Shown: piece by piece, positions 30,061-41,990 of the stretch | How positions within the stretch are numbered: position 1 is the first letter of the stretch | Layout: each line of letters opens with the position of its first letter | Assembly (NCBI GenBank): GCA_002633005.1 | Contig: NMRA01000061.1 | Coordinates: 209,125 to 253,843 of the forward strand | DNA from: Phoronis australis | Taxonomy: Eukaryota; Phoronida; Phoronidae | Reading direction: 5' to 3' | Length of the DNA: 44,719 bases | Made by a program: the position numbers and the translations under genes | Notes under the pieces: model-generated | Told to the model about the DNA's origin: nothing | The model's input: only the letters and a program-made list of their open reading frames with translations | Databases searched by the model: none

Positions 30061-30071
30061 GTGACAAATGA

Positions 30072-33000
30072 CAAGGCCACTGATGCGATATGGGTATGTA
30101 TTTTAAAGTCGTAATAATCTGTACGATGCCATAGATCTCAGGATATTTGAACAAAATCAGTGAAGATTCACTTATATTTTTACTCTGCCGCCTGCTAAAT
30201 TCCGCCAAATGAAAAGTAGATCACAAAATGGGATTCCCCGAGTGAAGTAGGTCTAGTCATTAGCACTGTTTATGCTTTTTTAATCTTTAAGCGAAATATT
30301 TGGATAAAAAAATCAGGTTCATACATCCGGTATACACTCATCTTGCCCTAGGTAAAGAGTTAGCTCTGGTAGGCCTACGGCTGTTTCCAAGTCAAATTAA
30401 TGCACGGAATTGGTCGTGGATACGTTGGATTGGTGTCATTCAAAAAACAAGTTACATCTTGTTCCTAGAAGACTGAACTCAGTGTGAGAGGTCATCCCAT
30501 TAAACAGTTAAACTTGGACATTGTATTTCACAAAATGATAACTGAATACACTGTGCAAACGAGCTATATCAAGCCAAAATCAAGAATTCATGTGGATAAT
30601 ACCTACCTGATACCTCCCTATGAAATCCACTAAATGCTGGCCGTAATGTCCAATACTGTTGTTTTTCAATATTCAAAAACATTTGGTCAGTACCTCGGAA
30701 CAATATATGTGCGTTTACCCTTCGAGTAATCAAGCAGAATTGCCAAATTCAGCTGCTCGCGTAGCCGTCCACACAGTTTGATCCATCATTTATACCTTTC
30801 GACACCACCTTTCGGCTTAGGCAATACCATGCAAAAAGTGACGGATATTCTTCTCGAGTTGCATAACGGCTGCAGGAATTACACTCGCCATAGCAACACC
30901 GTTTCACCATTCTTATTGCACGATTTCTTGTGGTATAGATTAAAATAAGCGTTACCCGACAACGCATTGCTTGTCGGAAAAAATGGCGGCTTGGAAACGC
31001 ACACTAAGGTGTGTCAAGAATTCTGCATTGTGATTGGCCAGTTAATCCGTCAGTCAAAATTCTGGCGACAGATCAATTGTTTACATTCGCTAGATTCGGA
31101 AACTATGTAGTTTGCACGCGACGTACATATTAAGCATATTGACCAATCACAATTGTTGGAATCTGTATCATAGTTTTTCATATTATGCTATTTTGATGTT
31201 TTGATCATAGTCATAGATTTTTGTCACCTGTTCCGCCCCGTCGGTTACGCTCGAATGGAATCCCTAAAGTTCACGCAGTAAGTCAGAACTGACCACGAAT
31301 GCCGACTCAAGTGTAACGTGCCAGTTGCCCAAGTTCATCGATGATCACAGAGCGTCGTCATTGAAAAGATTAATGAGCCATTAGAGAGCCACGTGTGCGC
31401 AGCCACCGAAATGGTTGGTGGTATCTCCTAAGTAAATTTGCTTAAAATATATACTGATGGGATAGTTCTGATCTCAGTAAGAGGTAACAATTACCTCTAA
31501 TAATGGAAGTGGTTAAGATCACAAATCTGATTCTCACGAAATTCTTCGTTGGAGAAGAAATTGTGTCGAAGTGAAACACATGCTGTGGGCAATTGAGAAG
31601 TACATGTATAAGTGTTTCAGAAATCAATTACTTACTAAACTCTTTAAAGAAACGGCCAATTTGAAAATTCAATTGTTCAACAACAGGTCATTATTCATTG
31701 CTCCTATAAATTAGTTCGCGTAATAAATAGTTGCCAGGGTCCGAATTGCTGGACCTAAGTGCGAGGCCGCACGTGTGGCCTTTCCCTTATTCTCGTAAAG
31801 TGGCAATACACTGCAGCGATAAGATATTAAACGAAAAACGTATCTGACGTGTTTACAACATGGCCGGTGTAATTACCAGGCAACCGAGAACCAATCACGG
31901 AACAAAGCGAAGAAACAATGCGTAAGCCAAATTTTATTCGACTGTAAATTTACTTTCGATCCAATCACAGGAAAAACTCAAGGAGATAGTGGTAATGATT
32001 CCCCGAAGTACAAGTATTATTTTATATGTACTGAGCTATTGCTAGCAATACTAACGAATACGTGCAAACTCGATGACCTCAATATGAAAACAAAGTAAAA
32101 AACCCGAACCAATTATCACGTTCGGAATTCATGTAATCGATGTGCTCTCAGCATTGTTTACAACATACAGTAGGAACCAAATTTACGTTTGTTACCGTTC
32201 GAGACAACCTTTAACAAGTTTTTCATCAATGTGTTCATTGTGATCGACTCCAAATTATGACAATTTATCATTGGTTGCTTAAAAAGTCCCACAATGAAGA
32301 CCCGACAAAACTCAGTAATACACTGAGCTTGTTTTTCTCCTAAAGCACTGCACCTAAACACCAGCTGGTACGATGGGGAGCACTTGTTCACCTGACTTAC
32401 TAGCAGGTCAATGAAGTTTTTACCTACCAAAATAGAGAAGGTAACATACTACGCCGTTTTTTTTTTTGGCTGGCAGTGTTGTAATTCCTTTCTATGTCCT
32501 TAAAATGACCCGTACGAAACGAATGCCAACCACCCAGCTGGAATTCCCATTAGATCGGATGCGCATCACATCCACTACGGTTTATAAACAAAAACTGTGG
32601 ATATCAGAAATACGGTAATTTTCGGGTAAAATTAATTGTTCGAACACCCGTTTCTGTAAATGCTCAAACTGTCTCATAGTTCGCTAACAGCTGTGTCTTA
32701 CACATCACATGACCCCAGAAGCTGGTTGCATGAGAGAGTCCCAAGCAGGGTCTCAACTACGTTCCTTAAATTTCCATCGCATTCGTGGACATTGGTTATT
32801 CTTTACAGTACTGCTTTATTCTCGTAACAAAGTCAATTTTTGTCCGAGGGTAAACTGTACGTTGAATTCTCAATATTGTTGAGAATAAATATGGATCTTT
32901 TCACTGGAGTACGGTCACAGTTTTTAGAAAATTATGTTATTGGAAAATGGCACTGGTCAAAGAGGAGCTCAAAATACAGACTAAGTGACAGAAAAATATT

Positions 33001-33685
33001 TGTGAGTTAACAAAACCAAAGATACGCAGGGGATTTAAGGAATTAGATTGAGTCCCAGTTCAAGCAACCGGCCACAACTTTACTTTGATAGTGTAGTGGA
33101 AGAGAAATTTGAAAAAGCCAAATACCCTGTCTACTACCGCGCATTGTTCGTATTCATGTTCGTATACAGTTTCAAGATATTACAGTAGGCACTTAGCATG
33201 ATAATACACAGGCACTGTTACTGCATCAATACTAAAAGTAGTAAATCTTCATTATTTCCGAAACACTCGAGCACGTGACAGTCTCGTCCGAGATCACAGA
33301 CATTTTACTCGAGATTACTCGAAAAACGACCAGTCAAATAGCATGACTGTAAAAGTTCATTAAAAGCGAGCCGCGCAATTGGTTAGTTCCCATGTTGAGT
33401 CGCCAGGAAAGTTTGACGTTAAGGGGCGCGGAAGGTTGTCTCTTATTTTATTACTGAATTTTAAAATTTTTCGTTCGAATTTTGCAAGAACTAAACTTAA
33501 AGTGGCTATGAAGTGACGTCCCATTCAAGAAGCACACGTCTGATTTAGACCACTTACGACACTATAAAATTGGTTTCAAGCTGTTCCTTAATCGGCTAAG
33601 AAGTGGTTTGTTGCGAACTCGCTGGAGCACGACGGTGTAAATGCTATCAGGTTTGTTGAATCCCTGTTTTGTGTGAATTTATTGA
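30072..33685. other. Intergenic, no gene recognised
   Basis: About 3.6 kb of AT-rich DNA. A few ATGGCGG-like contexts (for example near 30984) and a poly-T run (about 32457-32466) are present, but I see no supported gene, RNA or repeat. Confidence 0.4.
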
Positions 33686-34096
33686 GATTTGTTTTTGATA
33701 TGGACGGCTGAAGTGGAGCTGCCATGGAATTCCCAGTCCCGAGTGTCAAACCTTATAGTATTATGTATAGCGTATTGGGGACGATCAGAAGGTGATGACG
33801 CCTGTGGACCAATTCTGCTCCCGTGCATTAATTCCTGCCTACTTGTCAATCGAGCTGCCATTGGCCCTATTTTCGTGCTATACAGCCGAAAAAATCGATT
33901 TGAAGACATGGGGGTGTTTTCACTTCCCTCTAGTTCTTCGTGGACGAGGACACTGTTTGGTCCGTCCATGAGAAAAGAATGTGTCCGCAAGGCGGAAAAA
34001 GTGCTCCAGCGAGGAGGATATGCGTGTGCGAGTGCGAAAGGAATTATGCGTGGGAGCAGAATTTTTTTGACGGGCAGAGAAGACAAGATGCCATAG
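33686..34096. other. Segment open on both strands, function unknown
   Basis: Richer in GC than its surroundings. The plus strand is open from 33686 to TAG at 34094-34096, with its first ATG at 33908. The minus strand is open over nearly the same interval, with ATG at 33967-33969 and a stop at 33679. Neither translation shows a domain I know. Simultaneous openness usually means base-composition bias, a structured non-coding RNA, or one real exon with a shadow. I cannot choose; the minus frame (96 codons from ATG) is the longer ATG-initiated one. Confidence 0.3.
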
Positions 34097-34924
34097 TTTA
34101 GTCAATTCTATAGCTAAATCTCGACCTGTTTACCTGGCTAAAAGCAAACATCGAATTGGGCCTTTAATCTCATAAAACCCGTCACCTAAACACTACCGTT
34201 ACAAGATTCCATTTCCATTATCAACTAAAGTCGCAGACAATGTGTAGGCCTACATGCGCCATTTTCGAAATTTTAGGGTTGTCCAACCCCAATAAACTTA
34301 GAAGGGTCTTCTTGAACCGTTGGTGGTTTCAATGCCCTTGTTGGTCAAGGACACGCAAATTCCATCACTGCGAGTGTCACTTATTAATTATTGTCACGCA
34401 AACGAGAGCAATTATCAATCCGACTTTTAGTTATCGAAACGTTCTAATTTACTTAAATGAAACTAGTATATTTTATTGTCTGCTGTTTAGAAAGCGAAAT
34501 TCAAGTTTGTGATATACACGGCTATTTAGAAAGTTTTATTGTCTGTGATCACAAGTTAGCCAAACCTAGTAAACAATGACGACGGGCCCTTTAAAGCGAC
34601 TGTAAACCCCACCACTTACCACTATAAAATTTGACTCACCTTGTTTCTTGCTAAGATGATGCGAAGGGGGTTCTGCAAAGAACAAAGAAATCATTATTCA
34701 TAAAGACCATGCCCTGCCCATACATTGACACGCTGTGACAAACCAGTTCAACAGACAGAGCCAACTTAACGAACAGCCAGCTCGTTCCAAACTCTACAAG
34801 TATAAACACATTTGTAGGCCCTCTGGTACACGTTGTACCAGACGTGCACAAGCCCCAGCTCAGGTGAGCCCACTGTACTGGTCTCTTGAAACGATTTTAT
34901 GCTTTATTAACATATAGTTAAAAC
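34097..34924. other. Intergenic spacer
   Basis: AT-rich with no supported feature. The short frames overlapping 34651-34917 on both strands look accidental. Confidence 0.4.
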
Positions 34925-35030
34925 CGAGCTGAGGATCCCGAGACCTAACTCAAGGGTCTAGCAGTGTGGCCCAGTGGGACTCGAACCCATGACCTTGAGT
35001 AAAGAAAGCGGACACTTATGCCATTGGGCC
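34925..35030 (-). repeat. tRNA-like sequence, probable SINE head
   Basis: Minus strand: GGCCCA at 35025-35030 pairs with TGGGCC at 34969-34974 like an acceptor stem. TGGCATAAGTG resembles an A box (about 35013-35023), and GGTTCGAGTCC (34977-34987) is a perfect B box. The tRNA-like body is only 62 bases and the anticodon arm is poor, so it is not a functional tRNA gene. The sequence continues past the acceptor to about 34925 (GACCCTTGAGTTAGGTCTCG), as in a tRNA-derived SINE. No flanking duplication was identified. Confidence 0.55.
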
Positions 35031-35040
35031 TTACTCTCTC

Positions 35041-36674
35041 CTCTCGAAGCCCGAACATTACATCCAGTTTCACTAAGGAACCAATTTCACAAAATTAAGT
35101 ACTCTAAATCAATAGCTGGTTTTAGTAATAGACTATACGGAAGCAGTGTTGATGACCGCGACAAGGTTCTCAACACAAGTCACAAACGAACGCATCGCGT
35201 AAAGTTCATTTGCCAGTATTTTATGATCGTTTAAATTGATCTAGGTATTTAACGCGAAACTTAATAAAGTCACGTAAAGGATAGTTCTCCTTACTATAAA
35301 TAAAAAGGGTAATTTCATTATTGACGAAAAACTGTTGCACAAGAGTCAGCTCGTTAATAAGGAATTGCGTGACGAATTCGAAATGACGGCAATCACACGT
35401 CCATGTACAAGTATTCCGTTAGAACCAAATTGACTATGCAATGACAGCCAAGTAAAAGCCACATGTATTTCTACAATGGCGATTGTTTTCGATTTGAAAT
35501 TTTCTATAATAAAAATCGTTTTAATTTTAGTTTCCATTTGTTCTAAAAAGCTACAAAAACAAACCGTCCATCAATTTGTTTATTAGTTAGGGAACAAACC
35601 CGTTGTAAAAGTACACTCATTATGTTCCTGAATTGGATTAGAGTTGATTTCTGAGCAGAGAACTGGCAGTTCATCATTTCCTGAAACCAACGAAGGTCAA
35701 TTACTTGGCTTTTCACGGTAGGTCATTTTTATGCCCCGAGCGTGGTCACAGGTCTGGTCACACTACATGCGAGCAAGCGAGCCGACTCGATTCATAAACC
35801 ACTCAATTTATGGATGGTTGACATTCCAGAGCCAAATCGAGGCGTGAACAGCATAACTTGAATAGGTGTATATGCCAGCCGCTCTAATCGAGTTCGCGTA
35901 CCTGACTGGTAACCAACTCAATTGGAGCGGCAAAATCCTTGAACAGTTGCATTCAAGCACCTATGGTCCCGAATAAGCTATCAGATAACAAAGACTGTGA
36001 TCTTTTCATGTCTTTTAGTCAGTAATTGAAACGCAGGGACAAGTGCGCGAGACGGACCTCGAGATCACAGAGTCGCCGCGGCGTGTTACATATGGAACTA
36101 AAACTCGCCTTCTGGGATTACAGCAGTTAAGTCTACGCTCAAACTGACAACCAGTATGCAATCAATAATGAGCGTCTCACTGAAAAAAACTCGTAACTGG
36201 TGTCAAACCAGTGCCGCTACTTCTTGTTATTGTGAAGCTAAATTTGTGGAGCGATCAGTACTGTGTGAGCTTTGAGCCGGACTTATTATTCAATAAAGTG
36301 CTCTACCATCACATGGTTAGAACAAAACAAATCATACAATTTGGTTTCACTTTGACATGAATTTTTAATACGATATAGAAACCAGGGAACTGAATTTGAT
36401 CATTTCGCCTAGGCAATGTTGTCCCTTGCACCTGCTTCACGTCGTCTTATACCGGAGCCGGTTTTCCGATGAAGCGCCTTAGGCGACAATGATTTCTTCA
36501 AATCGAATTTTGTCCCCGAAAAAGGACCCTGAACACTGTTTTGGAATCAACAATTTTGTTCCCGGTGTTCCCGAAAAAAATGCCCATAGTGTCTACTTTT
36601 CCGAAAAAGCGCCCATGGGAACCTTCCTCGGTATTAAGACCTTGTGTCACGAGTGTTGCCTTGGTGCAAGTAAA
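35041..36674. other. Intergenic with one hairpin
   Basis: No gene recognised. It contains the inverted repeat at 35878-35931 and a GC-richer patch near 36440-36490 (CCGGAGCCGG, GCGCCTTAGGCG). Confidence 0.4.
35878..35931. repeat. 17-bp inverted repeat, 20-bp loop
   Basis: GCCGCTCTAATCGAGTT and AACTCAATTGGAGCGGC pair at 15 of 17 positions. No associated gene; possibly the remnant of a small foldback element. Confidence 0.6.
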
Positions 36675-37006
36675 GCCTTGGTCACAACCCGCCGTACGTG
36701 CAAGTGCGTGCTGTCTACGTGTAAAAACGTGGGGGAAATTTGGCGATCCGTACGTGGCAAGTACGGCCTCCGTGCGTTTTGGTGAATACGCAGGAGAACG
36801 CAGACACGACGTAGCACTTTTAGTGCATGCAGAACTTTCTCTGCGTGCAAGCTGCGTTCGCATTTACAGATTCACGGCAGTACGTGTGACGTACGTCCTC
36901 CCTGCGCTTGCCACTCCCTACTCACGTTTTCAGAAAAACGTGGTGCCCGTGGCGTCCGCAGAAAACGTACGAACAATAAACACGCACGGCGGGTTGTGAC
37001 CATAGC
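36675..37006. mobile_element. MITE-like element, ACGT/CpG-rich, about 330 bp
   Basis: The left end, GCCTTGGTCACAACCCGCCG, and the reverse complement of the right end, GCTATGGTCACAACCCGCCG, are near-identical for about 26 bases. Between them lie many CGTACGT-type words and a CpG density far above the window average. TTAA adjoins the right end and TAAA the left, so a TTAA-type target is possible but unproven. No transposase. The long frames here on both strands come from base composition. Confidence 0.7.
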
Positions 37007-37455
37007 TTAAGTCAATAACGATGAGTTGACTGTGTTTCTGTTATTCCGTAACGCAGGATAAGGTAAGTGACAGTCAGATGCAGGATTTGAACCGAGCGTT
37101 CAACAGTCGGATACATGACGAGTTGACAGCAAATAGAATTTCAGTGGACTAAACGCACATTCCTTTTGATGGCGATTCCTAGTTTACAGCTCCCGAATCC
37201 AACAACATAGCTGTCTGGGTATTAAATTTGGATGGGTGCTTACACCTGCTAGATCTATTATTTTTTTCTATTGAACATTGTAATTGACCAAAAAGAGCAA
37301 ACTCCAACAACTTGGTGAGTATCAATATTCAGTTGTGGCCTCTTGCATGTCTCAATGAACACAGAGAGTTACAAGATTGTGCCTCATATCACATGTTTTC
37401 CTGGGGCTCCGCAAAAGTGTTTCAAGAATGTTGATAAAAACAGTCTAATCTACTT
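37007..37455. other. Spacer with a tRNA-type B box
   Basis: GGTTCAAATCC on the minus strand (37083-37093) is a perfect B box. It is followed in that direction by ACTGTCACTTACCTTATCC, as in some SINE bodies, but the A box is weak. A decayed SINE is possible. Confidence 0.35.
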
Positions 37456-37469
37456 AATAGGATTTTATT
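37456..37469. repeat. 14-bp target duplication, left copy
   Basis: AATAGGATTTTATT, repeated exactly at 37614-37627. Confidence 0.85.
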
Positions 37470-37613
37470 CATCAAGCACACCACCTCTACCACCACCGGC
37501 CTACCAGGTCCTGCCCTCGATCCGCGTCCACACCAATCACAGCAAGGACAGAAGGCGAGATCTTCAGATCTCGCGAAGCTGTCTGAGGGCTTCGCCCTCA
37601 TCTACTCTCTCTC
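37470..37613. mobile_element. 144-bp retroposon-like insertion
   Basis: Flanked by an exact 14-bp duplication, the length typical of LINE-mediated insertion. It is GC-richer than its flanks. One end holds CACCACCTCTACCACCACC; the other has two palindromes (CGAGATCTTCAGATCTCG and GAGGGCTTCGCCCTC) and finishes with a CT-rich tail (CTACTCTCTCTC). No B box is evident. It may be a SINE or retrocopied small RNA, 5'-truncated; orientation is uncertain, since the CT tail could be the 3' end on the plus strand. Confidence 0.7.
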
Positions 37614-37627
37614 AATAGGATTTTATT
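37614..37627. repeat. 14-bp target duplication, right copy
   Basis: Exact copy of 37456-37469. Confidence 0.85.
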
Positions 37628-40600
37628 AAGCAAAATTGAAAGCCTGTCCAAAGAATGGTTAAGATGGGGAACCATTTTAGTGAAATGACGGTTTTCGAAG
37701 ATTAAATTGTGAGCAGCCAAGAGACACAATGAGCCCGGAATCTGGTATGTACTGGAGTACAGGCGACTTGAACATTGCAAGTTTGCTTTGACATTCAATA
37801 TTTCTGACAGGTCCCAACGTACGACTTAGAACGATGATTTCAACGGGAGAACGTTCCCTAGACCAAACGAGAATAGCCAGATCCCGCGAAATCACGCGAG
37901 TGAAAAGCGAGTGGTTCGCAAGTGTCGAAAGCTTTTTAGCGTGCCAAGCGCCGAGAGCTTTTCAGCGTGTCCAGGCAAAATGTTGGTCATTGAGAAGTGA
38001 TTTGTCGGTGCAGCTGGAATATTGAATTGTGGGGTTGAATTCACCGTAAGTGAAGATCTTCGCAAGTTAGTGTTTGGCGGTCAACCGAATTCACTGAGTC
38101 CTGGTCTCGATAAAAGTAAACATGAAAAACAAGTCGTGATAGTCATATGTGACAAACAAATGTGTTACATAATTTCAAAGTGCTACTATATTCGTAAGAC
38201 TGAAATGTGAATGTATAGAAAAAGCCATGAAAACATGATATCGCCATATATTAGTATCAATGGAGCAGTTCATTTTATAATGATTACGGTCAAGCTGCCA
38301 AAACTCACTGATGGTTGTTATGGTAACTTTTTAAAAACATGAATATCGTATAAAAGGTAACAGGGAGCAATATGTCACGATGAAGTTATTGATTTTGTCT
38401 ATTGTTGTCGTTTTACATTGAATTATTAAGAAATGAATACAGTTCATTGATTCCACAAATTGCATGGGAAATGTTTTAGAAGCCACCGTTAGCCTAAAAA
38501 AGTACAATTGATTTTAGTTGTTTTGAAAATTAATACCATGCTGCTGGGTTCGTTTTTTGTTGTCCATTTTTAAAAAAATACACCTGAGACGAGCAAAATT
38601 GAGCACTGTCCGTGGGGGAGAGGGGGCCATTTTTATAATAAAAATGACTATTCTGTTTTGAGTTTGTAATTTGGAGACTAAATAAAATTGAAAAATATGT
38701 TATAAGCTTGCAAATGCATCCCCAAATTAACACACAAATGATTGTGTCTGTACGCGCGTATGTCTGTGCGACTATTGGAACCGGTGGCATGTGGCACACA
38801 AGAACTCGACGAAATTTAATTATAGAAACGATTTTAAGGCAAGAAATGATCCAACAAAATATGAAACAGGTGAGATTTTCAAATGATAACATATTTTGGT
38901 GTAGTTTTCACGGTGTTAAAAGTTCCCCGCCTATTCGAAAATTAACACAACTCTTTGATTCACTTGCTCTCCCTATGAATACACGGACCTTCAGTGGGAA
39001 TTTTTTTAGAAATCTCGTCATTTGGTTATTATCATTGAAAGAATGCTGTTGATTTTTACTCAATAACATTTACGTGTTAAAAAGTTAACATGACCAAGGT
39101 TGTAGCATTACATAGAACGAACTGTTACAACGTGGGTAAATATTAACAGGGGAGATAACATACCATTGTCTAGAATACAGCGTGTTAAGTAAGAGTCGCC
39201 GTAGGACTACATTATCAAAAAAGTTGCTCGAGACTCAGTTTGAAAACTGACAAGTCAAACCACGTGAAATCTGAAGTTTTCACGAAGCGTGTCCCTCACG
39301 ATATTGTTCAATAGCCATTCCCTGATGTGGAATGCCGAATTTGATGCTTAGCCGCTAGATGGCAACTTATGCAAATGTGCAGCGCCGCCTACAGTTTTTC
39401 ATTAGCATCAGTCACGACGTTTTTGAAGTTCAAGTACTGTCACCATGTTGTCGAAATCACCACTGTTGTATGACGGTGTGTTCAAATGATTTACGTAAAT
39501 GTAAATATTTTTAACGCATCTGAACGTGCTAACGCCCATCTATACATCGGAATACAACCATTACATCATTTACATCGTTATCTTCTTCAATTAAAACGAT
39601 TTTGGAATGTTTTTATATAACAATATTAACGCCTAGCGCAGCTGGGAACACACGAGAGTCATGATTTAGAAAATAATTCCCCTTTCTTCCAAAAGCTTTT
39701 TAATCGCAAAAGCACCTGAGCTCGCTTTTTGTGGTCATTGCTATCAACTTAAGAATTCGCACTCAGTATAGTAATTGACCATGTATAGGTATAAAATAAT
39801 GTTACCGGTGTTGGGTGTTGTAGGTATGTTGCGATTTTGACTAGCATTTTGGCCACCAGTCACAAAATTCCACCAACAGCGAAAAGAAATGTTTTCAGAC
39901 TGGCTTCTTGCGTGTTCTTAATACTTCAGTCCTTTACATTGTAAGGTAAGGGTTAGTGTGATGATCAATGTTTTACGATCAAAACTGAATACAACCATAC
40001 AAGTCGAACACAAAACCACTTTGCGGTATAGCCCGTACACCGCAAATGCCCTCCGTTTATATGACTATAGAACGAGGGCGTGTTGCTTTAAAATCGTTTT
40101 TCGTTTTTTCAGTCATGGGCCTGCTAAGAATGAGGAATTGTGGGAAGTCGTTCTTGCTTACATAAACGGATCGGCAAAACGTTCACAAAAAATCACAGTC
40201 AGTCCGGGGGTTGCTTGATGTGAGTTTGTTACACATACGCGTTACCTGTAGGAAAGTACAAATCCCGGGGTTTCTGGTGTTTTGAAGAGGATTTCTCAAG
40301 TTGTTCTTGGTGGGTCCTTGCGGCATTCGTAAGAGCGTCTTCCGAACACAAACAGGCGTTCACAGGATGTTTGTAAAGTGCTCGCAAGGTGGAAGCACGT
40401 AGTACGTGCATTTTTGGCGTCCTCAAGAGTATAAGCAATACGCGCGCGCGGTTTAAATTCCTTTCTTTGCATGGTTTCTGGAGCCCAACGAAAAGAGAGC
40501 CAAGAGAGCAAAAAAAAAACAAAAAAAAACAAACACACACACAAACAAAACAGCGTTTCCACAAATTTTCTTGCTCAGGAATCCCTGACAAAATGTGCTG

Positions 40601-41216
40601 AGAGATTTTCTCAGTCACAACAAATTGCAAGTGCCGCGAGTTTTACACAGGGGCCCCTTACTACAATTCGAGATAAAATAGACTAAGATCGCCGTCTGTA
40701 CATGTACGCCGCAAGAAGCTAATATAACTTCCTCGAGAAGACTACAAGGATACTATGGCCAAAGCACGTAATTGTCCTCGAGCTACAAATTAAACTGTGG
40801 CAGTATAAAGCTTGCAAAAACACCCCGCCCACAAATGCTTGCGCACTCCGGGAATCGCAGGGATAAGCTTTGTGACCGAAACTTTTGTAAAACATGTATT
40901 CCAAATTTAAACGGTTGAGGGAGACATAGCAGTCATCCATTTAGCTTTTTATTTGGTTCATTTATATTGTAAATTGTATGTTGGCTAACTTTGAGCAGGT
41001 GAACTTATAAAAAATTGACGTCATCGCAATCTAGGTTATCGCTTCACGTTCTTACAAAATAAATATAAACAATTTACAGGATTATGAGAAGAGTTATCTA
41101 AACATAAGCAGGAATATTTGCTCATCACTGAGCTTTCGCCTGTCATGGACGCCTGGCTTCATCAAATGGAGACCCCATCAAATGACCTAGTTACACATAT
41201 TGCCGCTACAGGATAC
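37628..41216. other. Intergenic, no gene recognised
   Basis: About 3.6 kb. Open frames at 38530-39052 (both strands) and 40229-40630 are explained by AT-rich or A/CA-rich composition. No repeat or RNA gene other than the simple sequences listed separately. Confidence 0.4.
40441..40551. repeat. (CG)5 tract and A/CA-rich simple sequence
   Basis: CGCGCGCGCG at 40441-40450, a possible Z-DNA tract, lies 59 bases before an A-rich run with A9C blocks and a short CA repeat at 40510-40551. Low complexity explains the long minus-strand frame here. Confidence 0.8.
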
Positions 41217-41569
41217 CTCGCTGGTTCCCTGCGCGTCATTTTACACCGACGTTTCTGATTGGCTGGTCGAATTCTCAACAGGTAGCGCTTTACGCAAACA
41301 AACTGGCATGACTGATGGAAGAAGTGTAAATGTGGATATAGATTATGGTCTGTTGTACAGACAAATCGGTGGTCAATTCATGTTCAAGAAATGTGAATCC
41401 CAGAAAATTATGATTGCGCTTTTTCGGAGTGCATCTTTCTACTGTCGCTGACTTTTGTTTACGTTGCTGTCCTGTATTCACACAGTATAAATAACACACT
41501 GGTTAAATCGGCCAGATATGTGTTTATTGTGCATGTATGTGCTTCAAGCACGCGGCTATTAAACATTAC
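41217..41569. repeat. Nested-element family B, copy 2 (truncated)
   Basis: Reverse complement of 22812-23213. It starts with CTCGCTGGTTCCCTGCG, lacks about 60 bases next to that end, then follows the other copy closely (GATTGGCTGGTCGAATTCTC, ACGCAAACAAACTGGCATGA, GTTGTACAGACAAATCGGTG) to GCGGCTATTAAACAT. Similarity stops there, so the other end is missing. The frame open in both copies (SDWLVEFSTGSALRKQTG) reflects nucleotide identity and is not evidence of a gene. Confidence 0.85.
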
Positions 41570-41672
41570 GTCTCCAATAAAGCTGTCTTCGGACATACAG
41601 TTCAGGTTCAATGAAAACGAATACGCGACTTTTCTCGTTCAAATAGAGAAAGACGTTTCGCTCGTGTTTTAA

Positions 41673-41990
41673 ATGAAAGTATCCTTCATAAAGTTAATGC
41701 AAAAATGGTCTGCAGTCTTCATGGTATTTGTTCTCTTACTGTATACTTTTAGTTTGATACTAGGACGAAACAATTATGATTATGTAAAACGTTTCAACGG
41801 AAAAAGTAATACATATGATTTAATTGCCATCAAACGCGCCTACCGAACAACGTGACAAATCAAAAGAGAAATTCAAGTAATACTAAAACCAAAACGTCAT
41901 CCGAAAATGTACTCCAATATTTCCCCCGAAGAAGATAAAGTGCACAAGCCAGGCTATACGGAAATCACTTCTGATGCAAAGCCGTCATGA
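41673..41990 (+). CDS. Small ORF with N-terminal membrane anchor, interrupted by one TGA
   Basis: ATG at 41673 opens 60 codons. Residues about 11-30 (KWSAVFMVFVLLLYTFSLIL) form one hydrophobic helix preceded by lysines and followed by a polar stem, the layout of a type II Golgi enzyme or a small single-pass protein. The frame meets TGA at 41853-41855, then stays open for 44 more codons (including PKMYSNISPEEDKVHKPGY) to a TGA at 41988-41990. The second half is also protein-like and hydrophilic. This could be a first exon whose enzyme domain lies outside the window, a gene freshly broken by one substitution, or chance. TGA followed by CAA is not the known strong readthrough context. No family recognised. 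Confidence 0.35.

Noticed and set aside
33721-33741. Possible 18S rRNA fragment because of GGAATTCCCAGT
   Set aside because: Only this 12-base word agrees with the conserved 18S segment; the flanks do not match.
34969-35030. Functional tRNA gene
   Set aside because: The cloverleaf is only 62 bases with a weak anticodon arm; only the acceptor-like pairing and B box are good.
36489-36999. Several overlapping open frames on both strands
   Set aside because: They coincide with the CpG/ACGT-rich MITE. Its composition lacks stop-like words, and no frame shows a protein pattern.
40229-40630. 133-codon minus-strand frame with poly-Cys/Val/Phe stretch
   Set aside because: Produced by the A-rich and CA-rich simple sequence at 40510-40551; it has no ATG at the given start and no domain.
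41853-41855. Programmed stop-codon readthrough or selenocysteine
   Set aside because: TGA-CAA is not the known strong readthrough context and I saw no obvious SECIS-like structure nearby; a nonsense mutation or exon end is simpler.
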